A stretch of DNA of 64,000 nt from NCBI RefSeq assembly GCF_041154455.1, contig NZ_AP028665.1:186001-250000 (forward strand), given 5' to 3'. Of this stretch, positions 8,758 to 18,068 are shown one piece after another. This DNA comes from Variovorax sp. V213. Its GTDB lineage: Bacteria > Pseudomonadota > Gammaproteobacteria > Burkholderiales > Burkholderiaceae_C. The first letter of the stretch is position 1; each line of letters opens with the position of its first letter. The position numbers and the translations under genes are program-made. The notes below the pieces were generated by a model. It was not told the DNA's origin. It searched no databases and saw nothing but the letters and a program-made list of their open reading frames with translations.

Positions 8758-9797
8758 CCGCTTCCACCATGCAAGCGCACACCGCCGCCGTGCCCGTGGC
8801 CCCCAAGCCCCGCACGCGCACGTCCTGGCGCCACTGGCTCGCGCAGCGCCCCTCGGTCTTCACGCTGGCGTTGATCGTGCTCGTGAGCCTGGTGGTGGGC
8901 GTGATCAACCCCAGCTTCTTCCAGCTGCCGGTGCTGTTCGACATCGTGCGTGCCTGCACCGTGCTGGGCCTGTTCGCGCTCGGCGTGCTGATCGTGCTGG
9001 CGGCCGGCGGCATCGACGTGTCGTTTGCGGCCATTGCCGCACTCACGATGTACAGCATCACCAAGCTCGTGCTGAACTACTTTCCGGAAGCGCCGATTGC
9101 GCTGCTGCTGGTGGCGGGCGCGGTGAGCGGTGCCCTGCTCGGCGTGCTCAACGGCCTGCTGGTGCACTGGCTCAAGGCGCCTTCTTTGATCGTGACCATC
9201 GGCACGCAATACCTGTACCGCGGCATTCTTCTGACCTTCGTCGGCACCGTGTTCTTCATGAACGTGCCGCTGCCGATGGACGCCTTCGGCAAGCTCGCGC
9301 TCTGGCGTTTCGACACGCCGCAGGGCCTGCATGCGGTGCTGCCGGCGACCGTGCTGGTGCTGGCCGGCGCCGCGGTGCTGACCTGGTGGCTGCTGAACCG
9401 CACGCTGATGGGCCGCGCGGTGTACGCCATCGGCGGCAGCCTGGCGATCGCGGAGCGGCTGGGCTACAACCTGCGCACCGTTCACGTCTTCGTGTTCGCC
9501 TACGCGGGCTTCCTGTCGGGCCTCGCGGGCATCGTGCATGTGTCGAGCACGCGGCTGGCCAACCCTTTCGACCTGGTGGGCAACGAACTGGACGTGATCG
9601 CCGCCGTGATCCTGGGCGGCGCACGCATCACCGGCGGCAGCGGCACCGTGGGCGGTACGCTGCTCGGCGTGGTGCTGGTCACGCTGATCAACAACGTGCT
9701 GATCCTGGCGGGCGTGCCAAGCACCTGGCAGAAGGTCATCATCGGGGCCTTCATCCTGGTGGCGGGAGCCTGCTTCGCGATGCGCAAGAGGGCGTGA
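8754..9797 (+). CDS. Ribose-type ABC transporter permease (second)
   Basis: Second membrane subunit, 347 aa, overlapping the ATPase by ATGA, so translationally coupled. Motifs include VLAAGGIDVSFAAIAAL, GVLNGLLVHWLKAPSLIVTIGT and VILGGARITGGSGTVGGTLL, all standard for RbsC-like permeases. The first 40 residues are a hydrophilic cytoplasmic tail. It is distinct in sequence from the permease at 5100 and is probably its heterodimer partner. This is the last gene of the sugar operon; no obvious terminator follows. Confidence 0.9.
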   Translation: MTASTMQAHTAAVPVAPKPRTRTSWRHWLAQRPSVFTLALIVLVSLVVGVINPSFFQLPVLFDIVRACTVLGLFALGVLIVLAAGGIDVSFAAIAALTMYSITKLVLNYFPEAPIALLLVAGAVSGALLGVLNGLLVHWLKAPSLIVTIGTQYLYRGILLTFVGTVFFMNVPLPMDAFGKLALWRFDTPQGLHAVLPATVLVLAGAAVLTWWLLNRTLMGRAVYAIGGSLAIAERLGYNLRTVHVFVFAYAGFLSGLAGIVHVSSTRLANPFDLVGNELDVIAAVILGGARITGGSGTVGGTLLGVVLVTLINNVLILAGVPSTWQKVIIGAFILVAGACFAMRKRA

Positions 9798-10183
9798 AGC
9801 TTCTCCGGCATCCACCCCGCATCGCGCAGGCGTGAAGCCGGGGTCGAGCGCGATGTACCTGCATGGCCAGATGCATCGCTCGAACATCGGCCCCTGTGAG
9901 TCGATAGCGGCTCGTTGTCTGGCCATAGGTCGACCCACCGATCGGTTGACGCCGGCACGCACCCCTGGCTACATTCCCAGAAAGCTCTGGGGGAGGCCAC
10001 GTTGCCAGTACATGTGTACTTCGTACTCACTCTCGTTGCCATCGCAGTGCTCACGGGCCATCTGATCGCAACGATCATCCCGCCCCTGAAAGCATGGACG
10101 GACGGCCTCCAGGAGCCCGCCTTCTTCACCAGGAGGCATGCGCCTCTGCGAAAAATTCAAACTCACTTCCGAAATCGAAGACC
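9798..10183. other. Intergenic region with a stem-loop
   Basis: A 386-bp gap after the sugar operon. I see no clear promoter or U-tract terminator. A 6-bp-arm inverted repeat CCCAGA/TCTGGG with a 4-base loop lies at 9976-9991. It is followed by GGGGGAGG and a TTG codon at 10002 that opens a frame with one hydrophobic segment (VYFVLTLVAIAVLTGHL). That frame runs into the next gene and is not called as a CDS. Confidence 0.4.
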
Positions 10184-11590
10184 ATGTTCGGCCGCATCAA
10201 GCTCCATCCATTCATCAGGGCGAACCCTCCGCACGCCGACTGCGCGCCCGCGACAAAGGAACTGCGGGACATGTACGAGGGGCAGTTGCCCGCCGCGCTG
10301 CTCGAGTTGTGGCGCAAGCACGGGCTCGGGCTCTACGGCCGCCGGCAGATCTGCCTGATCGATCCGCGGGCATGGCAGTCCACGCTCGACCGATGGATCG
10401 TTTCGCCGCCCAGCGCCACCGTGCGCGTGCCCATTGCGCTGACGCCATTCGGCACGCTTCTTTTCTACAGGAAGCTCACTGCTTCGGACGAGGACGTTGC
10501 GGCGCTGAACCCCGTGACCCGCAGCATCAGCATCCTGAGCTGGGACCTGGCGGATCTGTTCAACGACGTGCTGAGCGACCCGAGCCAGGCCGATGAATTC
10601 ATCCAGCCGGCCATGCTCGAAACCGCGCAGCAGCAAGCAGGCACGCTCGCTCCCGGCGAGGCGTACCACGTCGATCCGATGCTGCTGTCCATGCAAATGC
10701 TGAAGATCACCAGGACGGATGCGCTCGCGCTTCACCAGAAGCTGCGCGCCCAGGTCGACCACGAGCAGGCGCCGCCCGCGCCGCCGCCGGACAGCATCCG
10801 CGCCGCCCTGCCCGCCAAATACCGCGAGGCCTTCAAGGACGTGGAAGGCAAAGACGGCCACCCGAGCGGGCTCTATCTGTCAACTTATATCGATTGGCGC
10901 CGCCTGGTTGCGTTCGACGCGGACGGCAGCTATCAACTGCTCTTCTGGAAGAACGACCACAAGACGGGCGAGGCATCGGGCATTCGGCACTACAACGGGC
11001 GGTATCGGATGCTCGACACCGAGGAAGGTGACTGCCTGCTGCAGCTGGACCTGGTGTTCACCAGCGAGTCCCTGGGCAGCGACGCCAACGATGACGGCCT
11101 GTACCTGATGCACAGCGGCGGACAGCCGCTGCTGCTGCAGGCCGCCCGCCTCGAGGACATGGCAACGGCCATCGGCGGGCGCGCAACGATGGGCAGCTCC
11201 GAACACCACTTCCGGCCCGTGCGGCTGGACGATCCTTTTCCTGTCGAGGACTCCGACGGAATGGACGCTCCACCCTTCGAGGACCTGCCGGCTGCGCTGC
11301 AGGCCCTGGTGCACCGCGAGCCGCTCAAGGCCACGATCGTCGAGGTCGGCGCCGACAGCGACCCGGAAGACGACACCGTGATGGTCTGGGTGGACCTGGG
11401 AAGCAACGGCGGGCTGCGGATGAACATGCCGCTCATGTCGCCCAAGGGCGCCCCGCGCGCACTCTACGGCTGGGTGTGGCAGATGGACCCGGCGCGTTGC
11501 GGCGTCGGCATCCGGGTGCGGCGCGACGCAGCAGGCGCCATCGTCAACGGGCCCGAGACCGGCGATGTCCTGGTCAGCCGGGCGGATTGA
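10184..11590 (+). CDS. GAD-like / DUF1851-type domain protein, possible immunity protein
   Basis: A 468-aa soluble protein. Residues about 15-190 match the GAD-like plus DUF1851 layout: YEGQLPAALLELWRKHGLG, then LIDPRAWQSTLDRWI, ending GTLAPGEAYHVDPMLL. These families include the Tdi1-type type VI secretion immunity proteins. The second half (about 215-468) is a separate domain around YLSTYIDWRRLVAFD that I do not recognise. No signal peptide or membrane helix is seen. No toxin, VgrG or PAAR gene is within the window, so immunity is inferred from family only. The YwqG-like gene starts 74 bp downstream. Confidence 0.7.
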   Translation: MFGRIKLHPFIRANPPHADCAPATKELRDMYEGQLPAALLELWRKHGLGLYGRRQICLIDPRAWQSTLDRWIVSPPSATVRVPIALTPFGTLLFYRKLTASDEDVAALNPVTRSISILSWDLADLFNDVLSDPSQADEFIQPAMLETAQQQAGTLAPGEAYHVDPMLLSMQMLKITRTDALALHQKLRAQVDHEQAPPAPPPDSIRAALPAKYREAFKDVEGKDGHPSGLYLSTYIDWRRLVAFDADGSYQLLFWKNDHKTGEASGIRHYNGRYRMLDTEEGDCLLQLDLVFTSESLGSDANDDGLYLMHSGGQPLLLQAARLEDMATAIGGRATMGSSEHHFRPVRLDDPFPVEDSDGMDAPPFEDLPAALQALVHREPLKATIVEVGADSDPEDDTVMVWVDLGSNGGLRMNMPLMSPKGAPRALYGWVWQMDPARCGVGIRVRRDAAGAIVNGPETGDVLVSRAD

Positions 11591-11664
11591 AGCAGGCCAG
11601 CCGATGCCGCGCGGCGCGTCGACCTTCTTCCCCCGCGTCACCTGCCCATGCGACCGAGTCCGAC

Positions 11665-12822
11665 ATGCCTGAATTTGCCAACGCCCAAGCCCTGCGCGAC
11701 TCGCTGCGCAAAGCCGGACTGAGCGACTACGCCCGACGCATCGAGGCCTCGGTCCGGCCCGTGGTGATGTTCGTCCGCCGCCAGGAGAGAGACGACGCGC
11801 TGCCCGTCGGCAGCAGCAAGATGGCCGGCCATCCCGACCTGCCCCCCGACGTGCCATGGCCCGTGCGCCCCGCGCTGGCGGCGCCCGAGCGCCATCTGGC
11901 GCAACTTCGCAGGCAGATCGAGGACATCCGGCACCCCAAGCCGTCGATGTCCGCAGGCGACGCCGAGAAACTGCTGCAAGCGATGCGCACCAGCGGCGCC
12001 ACCGAGCAAGACATGGCGCTCATGCGCGACAGGCTGCTCGGCCCCCCGCGGCGCGATCCCAAGGTCGACGCGAGCCGCATCGCGTGGCTGCAGGCCCGCA
12101 TGGCCGCACTGCAGACCGAATTTCCACTCGCCTTCATCGCGCAGCTCGACCTGGGTCAGCTGTCTGCGCTGCCCGGCTTCGACCCGAAGCTGCCGCGCAG
12201 CGGCATGCTCGCCATCTTCATGGATGCGATGCGCGATGACGATGGCGAGACGCCGCTGCACCGCGTCTACTGGCACGACGCAAAGCCGTCCGCACTGCGG
12301 CGCCGCGAATGGCCCGTCGAACTCCAGCGCTGGAACGACCGCTGGTCTTCCTACGGCCATCCTGCGCGCCCCGAAGATGCCTGGTCCCGCCTGCCGATGG
12401 CCGACCGGCTGCTGCCGCACTCCGGCCTCAGCGTGCCGCATCACTGGAAGACGGCCCTGCCGCAGCACAGCAGCCAGGCGATCTGGGCCTGGTTCCGTGA
12501 GCCGGACCCGCTGCAGCTGTCGCCGAAGTTGCCGCCGGGGGACACCGCGCACGGCGGCAATTTCGGTGACCGGCTCGGTGGCTGGCCCGACGACATCCAG
12601 GGCCATGCCGAGGACGATGTGGACCCTGCCGGCAGGCACATCGCAGTGCCCGGCCGAACGCCCTGGCGGCACCTGTTTTCCTACGGGGGTGAGTACCATG
12701 CCGGCGCCCGCCGCTCGGATTCCGTGGCCAGTGGCGACGGCAACCACTTCCTCATGATCCGCGACGAGGACCTCGCGCAGCGCCGGTTCGACCGTGTTCG
12801 CGAGAGCTACCAGTCGACCTAA
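11665..12822 (+). CDS. YwqG/DUF1963 family protein
   Basis: A 385-aa soluble protein with DUF1963 hallmarks: GSSKMAGHPDLPPDVPWP near residue 52, PLAFIAQLDLGQL followed by LPRSGMLAIFMD in the middle, and GDRLGGWPDDIQGH near 300. The family's molecular role is not established. It is frequent near polymorphic toxin and type VI loci, often beside GAD/DUF1851 proteins as here. A charged helical insertion of about 80 residues (AQLRRQIEDIRH) separates the first motif from the core. I took ATG 11665 because the longer frame only overlaps the upstream gene. Confidence 0.75.
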   Translation: MPEFANAQALRDSLRKAGLSDYARRIEASVRPVVMFVRRQERDDALPVGSSKMAGHPDLPPDVPWPVRPALAAPERHLAQLRRQIEDIRHPKPSMSAGDAEKLLQAMRTSGATEQDMALMRDRLLGPPRRDPKVDASRIAWLQARMAALQTEFPLAFIAQLDLGQLSALPGFDPKLPRSGMLAIFMDAMRDDDGETPLHRVYWHDAKPSALRRREWPVELQRWNDRWSSYGHPARPEDAWSRLPMADRLLPHSGLSVPHHWKTALPQHSSQAIWAWFREPDPLQLSPKLPPGDTAHGGNFGDRLGGWPDDIQGHAEDDVDPAGRHIAVPGRTPWRHLFSYGGEYHAGARRSDSVASGDGNHFLMIRDEDLAQRRFDRVRESYQST

Positions 12823-13003
12823 GCATCGAATAGAGCAGCCTCGCGCCGCGGCTCAGCTGTTCTCGGGCGCTCCAAGCACGCGTCCTGCCCGGGCTCGCCG
12901 ATTTGCCCCTGCACCGCGTGCCGACCCATCGCTTTCCGCATATCCAAGCACGTTTTCGTTATTTAACGGCACAGGCATCGCTGACTAGCATCCGGCTCAT
13001 CCA

Positions 13004-13019
13004 ACCGGTCATAACCAGT
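13004..13019 (+). promoter_or_regulatory. GntR/HutC-type operator
   Basis: The 16-bp imperfect palindrome ACCGGTCATAACCAGT pairs at 12 of 16 positions and closely resembles the DasR/NagR-type consensus ACTGGTCTAGACCAGT of the HutC subfamily. It lies 7 bp before the start of the GntR gene, in a position to block initiation. Autoregulation of the regulator and its downstream oxidoreductase/transporter operon is the natural reading. Confidence 0.7.
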
Positions 13020-13026
13020 CAGCCGC

Positions 13027-13797
13027 ATGTCCACTGCCAGGGGCCTTGAGCCCATCGCCTTTTCCCCCGTCCCGCTCTACACCCAGGTGCGCGAGACGCT
13101 GCGCGAGCGCATCCTCGACGGCACCTACGCACCGCATGCGCAACTGCCTTCGGAAAGCGAGATGGTCGCGCTGTTCAAGGTCAGCCGCATCACGGTGCGC
13201 CAGGCGCTCAGCGACCTGCAGCGCGAGAACCTGATCTTCAAGATCCCGGGCAAGGGCACCTTCGTCGCCAAGCCCAAGGTATTCCAGCACCTCGGCCAGC
13301 TCGAGGGCTTTGCCGAGGCGATGGTGCGCATGGGCTACGAGATCCGCAACCAGGTGACGAGCCACAAGACCGTGCCCGCTTCTCCCCGCGTAGCGCAGCG
13401 CCTGAACCTGGCCGAGGGATCGCCGGTCGCGCAGATCAAGCGCGTGCGCCACCTCAACCGCGCCCCGGTGTCCTACGAGGTGACCTACCTCCCGCATGCC
13501 ATCGGCGAGCGGCTGCGCCAGGCGGACCTGGCCGGGCGAGACATCTTCCTGATCCTGGAGAACGACTACGGCCTGGCACTCGGCCACGCCGATCTGCAGA
13601 TCGACGCGATGTTGGCCGACGAAGTGCTCGCGCGCGCGCTGAGCGTGCCCGAAGGCACCGCCGTGCTGCGCGTGGAACGCCTCACCCACACCGCCGACGG
13701 CGCGCCGCTGGATTTCGAAGACCTCTACTTCCGCGGCGATGCGTTCCAGCACCGGCTGCGCATCGCCCGCAGCCACCCGACGAAGGCCCACCCATGA
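13027..13797 (+). CDS. GntR family regulator, HutC subfamily (UTRA domain)
   Basis: A transcriptional repressor of 256 aa. Residues about 15-85 are a winged helix (LYTQVRETLRERILDG, LPSESEMVALFKVSRITVRQ, GKGTFVAKP). Residues about 105-245 form the UTRA ligand-binding domain (LEGFAEAMVRMGYEI, ISYEVTYLP-like strand, EDLYFRGD). It overlaps the flavoprotein gene by ATGA, tying the regulator directly to the operon. A matching operator sits immediately upstream. The inducer is unknown; a small organic substrate or product of the flavoprotein is likely. Confidence 0.93.
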   Translation: MSTARGLEPIAFSPVPLYTQVRETLRERILDGTYAPHAQLPSESEMVALFKVSRITVRQALSDLQRENLIFKIPGKGTFVAKPKVFQHLGQLEGFAEAMVRMGYEIRNQVTSHKTVPASPRVAQRLNLAEGSPVAQIKRVRHLNRAPVSYEVTYLPHAIGERLRQADLAGRDIFLILENDYGLALGHADLQIDAMLADEVLARALSVPEGTAVLRVERLTHTADGAPLDFEDLYFRGDAFQHRLRIARSHPTKAHP

Positions 13798-15530
13798 ACA
13801 TCCTCACCCGCACCGTCGACGTGCTGGTCATCGGCGGCGGCACGGCCGGCCCGATGGCCGCCGTCAAGGCAAAAGAAGCCAACCCCGCGCTCGAAGTGCT
13901 GCTGCTGGAGAAGGCGAACGTCAAGCGCAGCGGCGCCATCTCGATGGGGATGGACGGCCTCAACAACGCGGTGGTGCCGGGCTTCGCCACGCCCGAGCAG
14001 TACGTCAAGGAGATCACCACCGCCAACGACGGCATCGTCAACCAGAAGACGGTGATGGCCTATGCGCGCAACAGCTACTCGATGATCGAGGAGCTCGACC
14101 GCTGGGGCGTCAAGTTCGAGAAGGACGAGACCGGCGACTACGCGATGCGCAAGGTGCACCACATGGGCACCTACGTGCTGCCGATGCCCGAGGGCCACAA
14201 CATCAAGAACGTGCTGTACCGGCGCCTGAAGCGCACCCGCGTGGAGATGTCGCAGCGCCTGGTGGTGACGCGCCTCATCACCGCCGCCGACGGCAGCATC
14301 GCGGGCGCGATGGCCTTCGATTGCCGCACGGCCGAGTTTCACGTGCTCCGTGCCAAGGCCGTGGTGCTGGCCACCGGCGCGGCGGGCCGGCTGGGCCTGC
14401 CGGCCTCCGGCTACCTCTTCGGCACCTACGAGAACCCGACCAACGCGGGCGACGGCTACAGCATGGCCTACCACGCGGGTGCCGAACTCTCGGGCATCGA
14501 GTGCTTCCAGATCAACCCGCTCATCAAGGACTACAACGGCCCGGCCTGCGCCTACGTGACCGGCCCCTTCGGCGGCCACACCACCAACAACAAGGGCGAG
14601 CGCTTCATCGAGTGCGACTACTGGAGCGGCCAGATGATGATGGAGTTCTACAACGAGCTGCAGGGCGGCAACGGCCCGGTCTTCCTCAAGCTGAACCACC
14701 TGGCCGAGGAAACCATCGCCACCATCGAGCAGATCCTGCACACCAACGAGCGCCCAAGCCGCGGCCGCTTCCATGCCGGGCGCGGCACCGACTACCGCGC
14801 GCAGATGGTGGAGATGCACATCTCCGAGATCGGCCTGTGCAGCGGCCATTCGGCCTCGGGCGTGTGGGTGGACGAGCATGCGCGCACCACCGTGCCGGGC
14901 CTGCACGCTGCGGGCGACCTGGCCTGCGTGCCGCACAACTACATGCTGGGCGCCTTCGTCTACGGCCGCCTCGCCGGAGAAAGCGCGGCGCGGCATTGCG
15001 CCGAGACCGAGCTGCCCGCGCTCGACCAGGAACAGGTGGCGCGCGAGCATGCCCGCGTCAGCGCACCGCTGCTTCGCACCGGCGGCCTGCCGCCCGCGCA
15101 GGTCGAATACAAGCTGCGCCGCATGGTCAACGACTACCTGCAGCCGCCCAAGGTGACGCGCAAGATGGAGATCGGCCTCGCGCGCTTCGAGCAGATCCAT
15201 GAAGACCTGGAGCAGCTCGGCGCCCCCGGCCCGCACGAACTGATGCGCGCGATGGAGGTGCACGCCATCCGCGACTGCGCCGAGATGGCCGCGCGCGCCT
15301 CGCTGTACCGCACCGAAAGCCGCTGGGGCCTCTACCACCACCGCGTGGACTTTCCCGAGCGCAACGACCGCGACTGGTTCTGCCACACGCAATTGCAAAA
15401 GCAAGGCGACGCGATGGTGAGCTTCAAGCGTCCCGTCGATCCCTACATCGTGCCGCTGGAAACCCACGAGATGTCGGCCTACCAGCGCCTGCGCGTGCCC
15501 GCTGCCGCGCGCGAGCCGGTCGCGGCCTGA
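13794..15530 (+). CDS. AprA/fumarate-reductase-like FAD oxidoreductase
   Basis: A 578-aa flavoprotein of the succinate dehydrogenase/fumarate reductase/APS reductase superfamily. The N-terminal dinucleotide fold (VLVIGGGTAGPMAA), the substrate-loop region (EKANVKRSGAISMGMDGLNN) and the C-terminal FAD segment (GLHAAGDLACVPHNYMLGAF) are all present. The KRSG-GL-N pattern and the adjacent small double-cluster ferredoxin resemble the AprA/AprB pair more than SdhA/SdhB. There is no signal peptide, so it acts in the cytoplasm. It starts within the GntR stop (ATGA) and the ferredoxin follows 31 bp later. The true substrate is unknown; dissimilatory APS reduction seems unlikely because no sat or qmo genes are nearby. 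Confidence 0.85.
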   Translation: MNILTRTVDVLVIGGGTAGPMAAVKAKEANPALEVLLLEKANVKRSGAISMGMDGLNNAVVPGFATPEQYVKEITTANDGIVNQKTVMAYARNSYSMIEELDRWGVKFEKDETGDYAMRKVHHMGTYVLPMPEGHNIKNVLYRRLKRTRVEMSQRLVVTRLITAADGSIAGAMAFDCRTAEFHVLRAKAVVLATGAAGRLGLPASGYLFGTYENPTNAGDGYSMAYHAGAELSGIECFQINPLIKDYNGPACAYVTGPFGGHTTNNKGERFIECDYWSGQMMMEFYNELQGGNGPVFLKLNHLAEETIATIEQILHTNERPSRGRFHAGRGTDYRAQMVEMHISEIGLCSGHSASGVWVDEHARTTVPGLHAAGDLACVPHNYMLGAFVYGRLAGESAARHCAETELPALDQEQVAREHARVSAPLLRTGGLPPAQVEYKLRRMVNDYLQPPKVTRKMEIGLARFEQIHEDLEQLGAPGPHELMRAMEVHAIRDCAEMAARASLYRTESRWGLYHHRVDFPERNDRDWFCHTQLQKQGDAMVSFKRPVDPYIVPLETHEMSAYQRLRVPAAAREPVAA

Positions 15531-15561
15531 CACACCTTTCCCCACAAGAAGAGAACCCCAC

Positions 15562-15795
15562 ATGCCTCTCGCCTTCAATCCCACCAGCGTGCCCGTGCGC
15601 GTGGACGAGGACAAGTGCATCGCCCACAAGGGCTGCACCGTCTGCGTGGATGTCTGCCCGCTCGACGTGCTCGCGATCGATCTCAGCAAGGGCAAGGCCT
15701 ACATGAAGTTCGACGAATGCTGGTACTGCATGCCCTGCGAAAAGGACTGCCCCACGGGCGCGGTCACCGTCGACATCCCCTACCTGCTGCGCTGA
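15562..15795 (+). CDS. AprB-like ferredoxin with two 4Fe-4S clusters
   Basis: A 77-aa electron carrier with eight cysteines in two ferredoxin motifs: CIAHKGCTVCVDVCP, and CWYCMPCEKDCP. The second cluster is flanked by Trp-Tyr as in AprB. It is much shorter than AprB of sulfate reducers (about 150 aa) because the C-terminal tail is missing. AGAAGAGAA lies about 9 bases upstream of the ATG. Its position straight after the flavoprotein suggests it is that enzyme's redox partner or small subunit. Confidence 0.92.
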   Translation: MPLAFNPTSVPVRVDEDKCIAHKGCTVCVDVCPLDVLAIDLSKGKAYMKFDECWYCMPCEKDCPTGAVTVDIPYLLR

Positions 15796-15834
15796 CCGAG
15801 CCGCGGCCCCTCGCATTTCAACCGGAGCATCACG

Positions 15835-17247
15835 ATGAAGACCCAGAGAACACTCGCCCTGTGGGGCGCGGCCCTCGGCCTGCTGCTGGCACTGCCGGCC
15901 GCCCGGGCCGAGACCGTCCGCATCGCCATCGGCACGCAGGACACCACCATCAACTGCGCCACCGGCGGCCTGCTGATCCGCGAGCTGAAGTTGCTCGAAA
16001 AATACCTGCCGCGCACCGGCAAGTACAAGGACGCGCAGTACCAGATCGAGTGGAAGAACTTCACCTCCGGCGCGCCGCTGACCAACGAGATGGTCGCGGG
16101 CAAGCTCGACCTCGGCTCGATGGCCGACTTTCCGGGCAGCTTCAACGGCGCGGCGTTCCAGAAGGCGGGGCGCAAGAGCATCTTCATCACCGTGCTCTCC
16201 GGCAGCACCACGGGCAGCGGCAACGGCATCGTCGTGCCGAAGGATTCGAAGGTGCAGTCGCTGGCCGAGCTCAAGGGCAAGACCATCTCCGTGCCCTTCG
16301 CGTCGACCTCGCACGGCATGCTGCTGCGCGCCATCCAGGCGCAAGGATGGGACCCGCTGAAGGACGTGAACATCACCACGCAGGCGCCCGAGGTGGCGGG
16401 CCCCGCGCTGCAGGCCGGCAAGGTCGAGGCGCATGCGGACTTCGTGCCCTTCGCCGAGCTCTTTCCGTACCGCGGCTTCGCGCGCAAGATCTACGACGGT
16501 TCGCAGGCGAGCGCACCCACCTTCCATGGCAGCCTGGTCGACGAGGACTACGCGAAGAAGTACCCCGAGGTCGTCACCGCCTACCTGCGCGCCGCGCTGG
16601 AGGCCGACCGGCTCGTGGCCGCGGAACCCGAGAAGTACAGCGAGCTGATCGCCAAGGTCACTGGCGTCGAGGCCGAGGTCAACTACCTGTTCCACGGCCC
16701 GCTCGGCCTGCAGACGCGCGACCTGAGCTGGAAGCCCGAGTACCGCCAGGCGGTGAAGACATCGCTGGAGACCCTGCGCCTGCTCAAGCGCACCGACAAC
16801 GACATCGACGCCAACGCCTTCGTGCAGGACGGCTACATCCGCGCCGCTTTTAAGGAGGCCGGCCAGGACTACGACAGGCAGCTGAAGAACTATGCCCGAG
16901 CCCCGCTGGTGGCCAAGGACGCCTCGACCGGCAAGCCGATCGCCGACGTGAGCCGCGTGGCCCAGATCTGGGTGGCGGGCGAGCCGCTGGTGCGGCACTA
17001 CGCCTCGCCCGAGAACGCCTTCGGCGACCTGCAGAAGCTGGAGAAGGCCGGCAAGAAGGCGCGCGTGGTCTATGCGCAGGACCGCCACAGCGGCAACAAG
17101 CTGCTCGCGGCCGATGCGTGGTTCGTGCTCGGCGCCAGGGGCGAGGTCGACGCCTTCCTGCTCAAGGAGCAGGCCGAGGGCTGGGCCGCGAAACATGGCG
17201 GCAAGGTGGCGGACTTCGCCGGCGTGCGCACAGCGCTGGCCGGCTGA
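15835..17247 (+). CDS. ABC substrate-binding protein (SsuA/TauA/NrtA type) with a NosL-like C-terminus
   Basis: Exported receptor of 470 aa with a Sec signal peptide (LGLLLALPAARA, cleaved near residue 25). Residues about 26-350 follow the sulfonate/nitrate-binding fold (VRIAIGTQDTTINC, AGKLDLGSMADFPG, LKGKTISVPFASTSHG). Typical family members end near 330. Here an extra stretch of about 110 residues follows: AQIWVAGEPLVRHYASPENA, ADAWFVLGA, then EGWAAKHGGKVADF. The order matches NosL, the copper-binding accessory protein of nitrous oxide reductase, although NosL's N-terminal cysteine motif is absent. The ligand is unknown. Permease and ATPase genes follow directly. Confidence 0.82.
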   Translation: MKTQRTLALWGAALGLLLALPAARAETVRIAIGTQDTTINCATGGLLIRELKLLEKYLPRTGKYKDAQYQIEWKNFTSGAPLTNEMVAGKLDLGSMADFPGSFNGAAFQKAGRKSIFITVLSGSTTGSGNGIVVPKDSKVQSLAELKGKTISVPFASTSHGMLLRAIQAQGWDPLKDVNITTQAPEVAGPALQAGKVEAHADFVPFAELFPYRGFARKIYDGSQASAPTFHGSLVDEDYAKKYPEVVTAYLRAALEADRLVAAEPEKYSELIAKVTGVEAEVNYLFHGPLGLQTRDLSWKPEYRQAVKTSLETLRLLKRTDNDIDANAFVQDGYIRAAFKEAGQDYDRQLKNYARAPLVAKDASTGKPIADVSRVAQIWVAGEPLVRHYASPENAFGDLQKLEKAGKKARVVYAQDRHSGNKLLAADAWFVLGARGEVDAFLLKEQAEGWAAKHGGKVADFAGVRTALAG

Positions 17248-17274
17248 CGCCTTCCCCGTAGCCCGATCTTCACC

Positions 17275-18068
17275 ATGTCCGGCTTCTTCAACGCCAACCT
17301 GCCGCGCGCCACCTGGCGCATCGCCGCGCTGCTCGCCTGCGTGCTCGCGTGGCACCTGGCCACACGCCAGCGCATGAACCTGGGCTTCATCACCTTCCAG
17401 AACGTGCCGCCGCCGCGCGAGGTGTTGGAGTCGGCATGGGCGCTGGTGCGATCGCCGCTGGTGCTGCCGCACCTGTCGGCGAGCCTGCGCCGCGTGTTCA
17501 TCGGATTCGGCCTCGCCGCCATGGCGGGCGTCGCGCTGGGCCTCGCGATCGGCCGCGCGCGCTGGGCCGAAGACACGCTGCTGCCGCCGCTCGAAGTTCT
17601 GCGGCCGATTCCCGCCGTGGCCTGGATCCCATTGGCCATCCTGATGTTTCCGTCCTCGGAGGCGTCGATGGTCTTCATCACCTTCGTCGGCGCGCTTTTT
17701 CCGGTGCTGCTCAACACCGTGCACGGCGTGGAGGCGGTGGATGCGCGCCTGGTCGCCTCGGCGCGCAGCCTGGGCGCCGGCCGGCTCGCGGTGTTCCGCG
17801 AGGTGGTCTTGCCGGGCGCGCTGCCGAGCATCGTCACGGGCCTGGCCATCGGCATGGGCACGGCATGGTTCTGCCTGGTCACGGCCGAGATGATCTCCGG
17901 CCAGTTCGGCATCGGCTACTACACGTGGATGTCGTACACGATCCAGAACTACGCCGACATCGTGGTCGGCATGCTCTTCATCGGCGTGCTCGGCATGGGC
18001 AGCAGCGCGCTGGTGCGATGGATCGGCCAGGCGCTGATGCCCTGGCGCTCCATGCAGGAGAAAAGACC

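Noticed and set aside
13794..15795. Dissimilatory APS reductase AprAB
   Set aside because: The flavoprotein and ferredoxin are only AprAB-like; the ferredoxin lacks the AprB tail and no sat, qmo or dsr gene is near.
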